Origin: Pseudomonadota bacterium
GTDB lineage: Bacteria > Pseudomonadota > Alphaproteobacteria > Rhizobiales > Xanthobacteraceae
Length of the DNA stretch: 26,344 nucleotides
Reading direction: 5' to 3'
NCBI GenBank assembly: GCA_023423415.1
Contig: JAFAFP010000178.1
Coordinates: forward strand, 1-26,344
Shown: positions 23,233-26,344 of the stretch, in pieces
Layout: each line of letters begins with the position of its first letter
Position numbering within the stretch: position 1 is the stretch's first letter
The notes under the pieces: model-generated
Told to the model about the DNA's origin: nothing
The model's database searches: none
What the model saw: only the letters and a program-made list of their open reading frames with translations
Made by a program: the position numbers and the translations under genes

Positions 23233-24060
23233 ATGAAAAGCGTCGCACTTGCTTTAGGCGGCGGCGGTGCGCGAGGGTTGGCGCATATCGCCGTATTCGA
23301 GAAGCTCGACGACATGGGCATTCGCCCAGCGGCAATCGCCGGCACATCCATCGGGGCTCTGCTGGGTGCGTCCTACGCCGCAGGTATGAGCGGCGTCGAT
23401 ATCCGCAAGCATGTCGTTGCGCTGGCACACGATCGCTCTGGCCTGTTTCGCAAACTTCTCGCCGTACGGGCTGGCAGCAGCATCGGCTCGCTGATTTCGT
23501 CCGGCTTTCGTAGCGCTACGTTGATCGATGCGGAGAAGTTCTGCACGGAGTTTCTCCCCGAGATGGTGCCCGATGATTTCAACAAACTGCCGATCCCACT
23601 GACCATCATCGCGTCCGATCTCTATGCCCGCCGCGAGCAGGCGATTTCGTCTGGTGCGTTAAGACCGGCCATCGCCGCATCGATGGCGCTTCCCGGCATC
23701 AGCAGGCCGGTGCTGGTCGATGGCCGCGTGATGGTCGATGGCGGCGCCACCAATCCGCTACCGTTCGACCGCCTGCGCGACAAAGCGGATATTGTTATCG
23801 CGGTCGATGTTGCCGGACCTCCGATCGAAGCGCGGACCGAGATACCGAACTCGATTGAGAATTATCTCGCCACGATCCTGGTGATGGGCCAGACCATCAT
23901 CGACGGCAAGCTCCGCGATGGTGCGCCGGATATCATGCTGCAACCGAATGTCGGTGTGTTCCGCACGCTCGATTTCATGCGTATCAGCGCGATCCTGCGT
24001 GCGGCCGAGCCGATCAAGGCGGAGTTGAAGGACAAGCTGACGGCGTTGTTGGCCCGGTGA
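23233..24060 (+). CDS. Patatin-like phospholipase family protein
   Basis: A 275-residue patatin-domain protein, predicted lipid acyl hydrolase with a Ser-Asp dyad. The oxyanion loop GGGGARGLAH (9-18), nucleophile elbow GTSIG with Ser39 (37-41), and catalytic DGG with Asp169 in VDGGATNPLP are all present, so it should be active. It belongs to the short bacterial RssA-like group, with no signal peptide or added domains. The start ATG 23233 follows AGAGG about 8 bases upstream. It is 22 bases after the dehalogenase and convergent with tadA, two bases apart. The substrate is unknown. Confidence 0.92.
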   Translation: MKSVALALGGGGARGLAHIAVFEKLDDMGIRPAAIAGTSIGALLGASYAAGMSGVDIRKHVVALAHDRSGLFRKLLAVRAGSSIGSLISSGFRSATLIDAEKFCTEFLPEMVPDDFNKLPIPLTIIASDLYARREQAISSGALRPAIAASMALPGISRPVLVDGRVMVDGGATNPLPFDRLRDKADIVIAVDVAGPPIEARTEIPNSIENYLATILVMGQTIIDGKLRDGAPDIMLQPNVGVFRTLDFMRISAILRAAEPIKAELKDKLTALLAR

Positions 24061-24062
24061 AT

Positions 24063-24509
24063 TCAGCGCCGCTCCGCAAAAAAGTTCTTCAACAGCAGAG
24101 CCGACTTGGTTTCATTGATGCCGCCATAGACCTCCGGCCGGTGATGGCAGGTCGGAGAATTGAAGAACCGTACGCCATGATCCACTGCCCCACCCTTGGG
24201 ATCGGGCGCGCCATAATAAACGCGGCGAATACGAGCGAAGGACATCGCGGCGGCGCACATCGCGCAGGGCTCAAGCGTGACATAGAGGTCGCAATCGGCC
24301 AGTCGCTCGGTTTTGAGGATATGGGCCGCCTGCCGGATCGCCAGCATTTCGGCATGCGCAGTCGGATCGCGATCCATCAGCGTGCGGTTTCCGGCCCGCG
24401 CCAGCACCTCGGTTCCGTGCACCAGCACACAGCCAACCGGCACTTCGCCGGACTCGGCGGCATTGCGCGCTTCGGCGAGCGCCATATCCATGAATGTCGA
24501 TTTGATCAT
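24063..24509 (-). CDS. tadA: tRNA-specific adenosine deaminase
   Basis: A 148-residue deaminase that converts A34 to inosine in tRNA-Arg(ACG), needed to read CGN codons. The zinc-binding sites are intact: HAEM with His52 and Glu54, and PCAMC with Cys82 and Cys85 (81-85). The EVPVGCVLV strand (22-30) and the C-terminal YGGINETKSALLLKNFFAERR region are typical. The frame is open much further upstream, including an ATG at 24533, but that ATG lies inside a repeated palindrome, so I take ATG 24509 (MIKSTFMDMALAEARN), which matches the family N-terminus. It is divergent from rluB. Confidence 0.93.
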   Translation of the reverse strand: MIKSTFMDMALAEARNAAESGEVPVGCVLVHGTEVLARAGNRTLMDRDPTAHAEMLAIRQAAHILKTERLADCDLYVTLEPCAMCAAAMSFARIRRVYYGAPDPKGGAVDHGVRFFNSPTCHHRPEVYGGINETKSALLLKNFFAERR

Positions 24510-24528
24510 TCCAGGCGGGACTTTCTTC

Positions 24529-24610
24529 GTCATGTCCGGGCTTGTTCCGGACATCCACGTCTCTATACAGGTGATGTAACGATGTGGGCGACCGGGACAA
24601 GACCGGTCAA
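24529..24610. repeat. Paired-hairpin dispersed repeat (REP/BIME-like) between tadA and rluB
   Basis: Two hairpins in inverted orientation. The first has ATGTCCGG (24532-24539) pairing with CCGGACAT (24547-24554), a perfect 8 bp stem. The second has GACCGG (24590-24595) pairing with CCGGTC (24603-24608). The reverse complement of the first unit aligns with the second: GTGG, CCGG, ACAAG and CCGG at matching distances, so they are inverted copies. This layout is familiar from intergenic repeats of Bradyrhizobium relatives. It reaches the upstream region of both flanking genes. Confidence 0.6.
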
Positions 24611-24616
24611 GGCAAC

Positions 24617-25639
24617 ATGACAAAAGAGCAACAAACGGCAAAGGACGGCGACCGCATCGCCAAGGTGATGGCACGTGCCGGCCTGTGCTCGCGGCGCGAG
24701 GCTGAGGCTTGGATCGCCGCCGGACGCGTCGCCGTGAACGGCGCACCGATTTCATCGCCCGCGCTCAATGTCACCCCCAAAGACAGGATTGTGATCGACG
24801 GCAAGCCGATGCCGCAGCGGGAGCGCACGCGGCTGTTCCTCTACAACAAGCCGCGCGGCCTCGTGACCACACATGCCGATCCCGAGAAACGGCCGACCAT
24901 CTTCGAGAAACTGCCGAAAGGCCTGCCGCGCCTTGTCAGTGTCGGGCGGCTCGATCTCAACACCGAGGGCCTGCTGCTGCTGACCAACGACGGCGGCCTC
25001 GCCCGTGCGCTGGAACTCCCGCAGACCGGATGGCTGCGCCGCTATCGCGTGCGTGCGCATGGCGCCATCCTGCAGCCGCAGCTCGATGCCTTGCGCAAGG
25101 GCGTGACGGTGAACGGCGTTCGCTATGGTGCGATCGAAGCGACGGTCGATCGGCTGCAAGGCGCCAATGCCTGGCTGACCTTCGCCATCCGCGAGGGTAA
25201 GAACCGCGAAGTCCGAAACGTGCTGGAACATCTCGGCCTGAAGGTGAATCGGTTGATCCGCGTCTCGTTCGGCCCGTTCCAGCTCGGCGATCTGGAGGAA
25301 GGCCAAGTCGAGGAAATCCGTACCCGGCATCTGCGCGAGCAACTCGGCGAACGCATCGCGACGCTGGCGGAAGTGGATTTCTCCGGACCGATTTCGGAGA
25401 TTGAAAGCGACGACGTCGAGGAGGCGAAGCCAGCGCCGCGCCGTCCCGACGCAAAACGGCGCGATGACGAACGGCCGCCATCCCGCCGAAACCAGCACGG
25501 TAAATCCAGCGAACGCGTCGCTACCGGAAGAAGCAAATCAACCGGCCGTGGCAAGCCGGGCGGCGATCGCAACAAGCCCGGCGGCAAAACGCGCTTCGAT
25601 CGCTCGCCGCATGCCGGCCGGCCGTCGCGGAAACGCTAG
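24617..25639 (+). CDS. rluB: 23S rRNA pseudouridine synthase, RluB/RsuA family
   Basis: A 340-residue pseudouridine synthase of the RsuA/RluB/E/F group; by genomic context and length it most likely modifies 23S rRNA near position 2605. An S4 RNA-binding domain lies at 12-60 (RIAKVMARAGLCSRREAEAWI) and the catalytic domain follows: NKPRGLVTT (78-86), VGRLDLNTEGLLLLTNDG (109-126) with catalytic Asp113, and REGKNREVRNVLEHL. The last 80 residues are a disordered tail rich in Arg, Lys, Gly and Pro, longer than the E. coli form. ATG 24617 was chosen over an upstream ATG (24584) that lies in a repeat. rsmD begins directly after the stop. Confidence 0.92.
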   Translation: MTKEQQTAKDGDRIAKVMARAGLCSRREAEAWIAAGRVAVNGAPISSPALNVTPKDRIVIDGKPMPQRERTRLFLYNKPRGLVTTHADPEKRPTIFEKLPKGLPRLVSVGRLDLNTEGLLLLTNDGGLARALELPQTGWLRRYRVRAHGAILQPQLDALRKGVTVNGVRYGAIEATVDRLQGANAWLTFAIREGKNREVRNVLEHLGLKVNRLIRVSFGPFQLGDLEEGQVEEIRTRHLREQLGERIATLAEVDFSGPISEIESDDVEEAKPAPRRPDAKRRDDERPPSRRNQHGKSSERVATGRSKSTGRGKPGGDRNKPGGKTRFDRSPHAGRPSRKR

Positions 25640-26191
25640 ATGCGGATTGTCGGCGGAAAACTCCGCGGTCGCGCGCTCGCCGGTCCGAATACGCAGGCGA
25701 TCCGTCCGACCGCGGATCGTCTGCGCGAATCCATCTTCAACATCCTGATGCACGCCTATGGCGATCCGGTCGCCGGCGCACGTGTACTCGACCTATTTGC
25801 GGGGACCGGCGCACTCGGACTGGAAGCCATGTCACGCGGGGCAGCCTTTACGCTGTTCGTCGATGACGGAGCGGAGGCGCGTGCGCTGATCCGTCAGAAT
25901 GTCGAGACGCTCGGCGTTGCCGGTGTCACCCGCATCTTCCGGCGCGATGCGACCAAGCTCGGTGCCGTGCATCCGAACGAGCCGTTCTCGCTGATCTTTC
26001 TCGATCCGCCCTATGGCAAGGGCTTTGCCGAACAGGCGTTGCTATCGGCGCGCGAGGGCGGATGGATAACGGCCGACTCACTCGTCGTCGTCGAAGAAAC
26101 GAAAGGCGCGTTCCAGACACCGGACGGCTTCAACGAGATCGAGCGGCGCGATTACGACGACACCGAGATTGTGTTTTTGAATCTGCGATGA
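25640..26191 (+). CDS. rsmD: 16S rRNA (guanine-966-N2)-methyltransferase
   Basis: A 183-residue RsmD that makes m2G966 in 16S rRNA of the assembling small subunit. The start motif MRIVGGKLRGR is diagnostic, followed by IRPTADRLRESIFNIL (21-36), the SAM-binding DLFAGTGALGLEAMSRGA (51-68), and the catalytic LDPPYGKGF (121-129), as in N2/N6 base methyltransferases. It is of standard length. The ATG follows the rluB TAG with no gap, so the two rRNA modification genes are one operon. A GC-rich palindrome starts 10 bases after the stop. Confidence 0.96.
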   Translation: MRIVGGKLRGRALAGPNTQAIRPTADRLRESIFNILMHAYGDPVAGARVLDLFAGTGALGLEAMSRGAAFTLFVDDGAEARALIRQNVETLGVAGVTRIFRRDATKLGAVHPNEPFSLIFLDPPYGKGFAEQALLSAREGGWITADSLVVVEETKGAFQTPDGFNEIERRDYDDTEIVFLNLR

Positions 26192-26200
26192 TGCTCCTTA

Positions 26201-26298
26201 CCTCTCCCCGCCTGCGGGGAGAGGTCGATTTTGCGAGCGTAGCGATGCAAATCGGGTGAGGGGGAATTTGCGACAACTCACTGCTAGCCCCTCACCCG
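26201..26298. repeat. Dispersed palindromic repeat after rsmD
   Basis: CCTCTCCCCG (26201-26210) and CGGGGAGAGG (26215-26224) form a perfect 10 bp stem with a 4-base loop. A second inverted pair follows: CGGGTGAGGGG (26253-26263) and CCCCTCACCCG (26288-26298), 11 of 11 complementary. This combination is characteristic of a short palindromic repeat I recall from Rhizobiales intergenic regions. It may act as terminator for rluB-rsmD, though only TTTT at 26230-26233 follows loosely. Confidence 0.55.
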
Positions 26299-26344
26299 TC
26301 TCGCCCCGCCCCGGCGCGCCCCCCACACCCCCCCCGGCGGGGGG
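26299..26344. other. Low-complexity C/G run at the window end
   Basis: The last 46 bases are almost wholly C and G with long C-runs (CCCCCC, CCCCCCCC) and a terminal GGGGG. It does not continue the repeat arm as expected and codes for nothing recognisable. It looks like unreliable sequence at a contig end. Confidence 0.45.

Noticed and set aside
24510..24755. N-terminal extension of TadA to 24755
   Set aside because: It would cross the repeat and the rluB start; residues before MIKSTF are Arg-rich and unlike TadA.
24752..25498. 248-codon open frame antisense to rluB
   Set aside because: The sense strand has S4 and catalytic motifs; the antisense product has no family features.
1..26344. CRISPR array, tRNA/rRNA, prophage or insertion sequence
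   Set aside because: Read through for regular spaced repeats, cloverleaf ends with CCA, integrase or transposase motifs; none seen.

Overview
The window is a GC-rich, densely packed stretch of alphaproteobacterial chromosome. Gene content and protein sequences point to Rhizobiales/Hyphomicrobiales near Bradyrhizobium, Rhodopseudomonas and Afipia: small families typical of that group (DUF4170, DUF2093, DUF6101, DUF4282), a CTC-type L25, Kdo transferase next to lpxK, and short dispersed palindromes known from that order. The genus is an inference. Almost everything is conserved housekeeping. I see no phage, insertion sequence, CRISPR array, tRNA or rRNA. The right edge (about 26192-26344) is a dispersed palindrome running into very GC-rich low-complexity sequence, which looks like a contig end.

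Layout. 1-3855 (minus strand): lgt, midA and pgeF with 4-base stop/start overlaps, then a small lipoprotein gene and the 5' end of prs, which runs off the left edge. 3994-6894 (plus): ubiK with its own terminator, then a good promoter and leader hairpin before rplY, an intergenic terminator-like hairpin, pth and ychF. 6911-7204 (minus): a DUF4282 membrane protein. 7353-9510 (plus): two tandem MaoC-like hydratases and an Fsr-like MFS transporter, translationally coupled. 9483-10226 (minus): rsmE, whose 3' end overlaps the transporter. 10393-11993 (plus): a secreted four-cysteine protein of unknown function coupled to ubiA. 12041-12607 (minus): DUF6101, separated from ubiA only by a dispersed palindrome.

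12829-18280 (plus) is a tight run: pmbA, an inositol-monophosphatase/CysQ-like phosphatase, DUF4170, a DUF374 acyltransferase, waaA and lpxK. The last three make an outer-membrane lipid A/Kdo module; DUF2093 faces it. 18653-23210 holds a secreted dienelactone-hydrolase-like protein with Asp at the nucleophile position, xseA (minus), purD, and a haloacetate (fluoroacetate-type) dehalogenase with a complete active site. 23233-26191 holds a patatin-like lipase, tadA (minus), then rluB and rsmD back to back.

Themes: translation and RNA modification (rplY, pth, ychF, rsmE, tadA, rluB, rsmD), envelope biogenesis (lgt, lipid A genes, pgeF), ubiquinone and respiration (ubiK, ubiA, midA), and nucleotide metabolism (prs, purD, xseA). 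No stretch longer than 300 bases lacks a gene. I did not find a convincing new multi-gene system. The most interesting leads are the Asp-nucleophile hydrolase, the MaoC-MaoC-MFS unit, the DUF374 enzyme in the lipid A cluster, the rplY leader, and the paired-hairpin element between tadA and rluB.
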